Assembly (NCBI GenBank): GCA_949502235.1
Contig: CATBDC010000025.1
Location: 1-49,656, forward strand
Length of the DNA stretch: 49,656 nt
Origin: an uncultured Lachnospiraceae bacterium
Lineage (GTDB): Bacteria; Bacillota; Clostridia; Lachnospirales; Lachnospiraceae
Direction of reading: 5' to 3'
Positions 49,583 through 49,656 of the stretch are shown one piece after another. How positions within the stretch are numbered: the first letter of the stretch is position 1; the number at the start of each line of letters is the position of its first letter. A program made the position numbers and the translations under genes. The notes beneath the pieces are model-generated. The model was not told the DNA's origin and made no database searches. It was given only the letters and a program-made list of their open reading frames with translations.

Positions 49583-49607
49583 GCTTTAACACTCAAAATA
49601 TACTAAA

Positions 49608-49645
49608 AATCCGAAGCCGTCCCCGATTGGAACCGGGTTCGGATT
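49608..49645 (-). terminator. Terminator of a gene beyond the right edge
   Basis: AATCCGAA and TTCGGATT pair, with CCGG-type inner pairing. Read on the minus strand the stem is followed by TTTTAG, as expected for the end of a minus-strand gene lying to the right of the window. Confidence 0.55.
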
Positions 49646-49656
49646 ATCATTATCTG

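Overview
The window looks like chromosomal DNA of an anaerobic gut Firmicute, most likely a member of the Lachnospiraceae. The signs are rubrerythrin, lipoprotein-type sugar ABC importers without their own ATPase, AAA-ATPase-like/PD-(D/E)XK proteins, a DUF4867/fucose-isomerase-type operon, a minimal SUF-like iron-sulfur pair, strong AGGAGG ribosome binding sites and moderate GC. This placement is inference from gene content; there is no rRNA here. No plasmid, phage or CRISPR locus is visible.

Layout. 1-1300: a minus-strand tRNA-Leu(CAG) and rubrerythrin. 1432-10110: a tightly overlapping minus-strand operon (lipoprotein with a probable propeller plus solute-binding domain, two sugar-type ABC permeases, a HlyD-like adaptor, a MacB/FtsX-like membrane protein) divergent from an OmpR-type two-component system. 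10151-12169: a three-gene operon with a DUF3990 ADP-ribosyltransferase-like protein. 12170-12813: a gene-free block of nested inverted repeats. 12814-20734: GH42 beta-galactosidase, a small antitoxin-like protein, MoaC, a coiled-coil DUF2325 protein, an Rpn-type nuclease and an AAA-ATPase-like protein, separated by many short palindromic repeats. 20869-28732: a D-galactonate-type aldonate locus (ABC importer, dehydratase, IclR regulator, KDG-type kinase, KDPG-type aldolase, plus a DapA-family aldolase). 29111-32769: xylulokinase, fucose/arabinose-isomerase-family enzyme and DUF4867 protein. 32881-37361: SMS/SUF-like SufC and SufB homologues, a YjdF-like membrane protein, an AraC regulator and a HipA/CtkA-like kinase. 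37447-38821: PadR/DUF2812 pair abutting a decayed AAA-ATPase-like gene. 39042-40821: MarR plus MATE efflux. 40931-45054: MFS, M20 amidohydrolase, MalY/PatB-type C-S lyase and a MarR regulator. 45287-49228: DUF819 transporter, ATC-hydrolase-family protein, a 5'-truncated NhaC gene and an RpiR regulator.

How the parts work together. The aldonate locus reads as a complete uptake and DeLey-Doudoroff-type route with local IclR control. The PatB/M20/MFS set looks like uptake, deacylation and C-S cleavage of an N-acyl S-substituted cysteine. The SMS pair would supply Fe-S clusters. The two-component-linked operon is the least explained: it mixes importer and exporter parts and carries no ATPase.

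Two families of intergenic repeats run through the window. R1 consists of at least thirteen copies related to a GTTACTGTTCAC...ACAGTAAC palindrome, some expanded to about 130-140 bp. R2 copies share a CCACCTGTACGGTTGGAA end; one pair encloses two inverted copies of a roughly 120-bp element whose predicted stem shows compensatory changes. Both have invaded or abut the 3' ends of genes.
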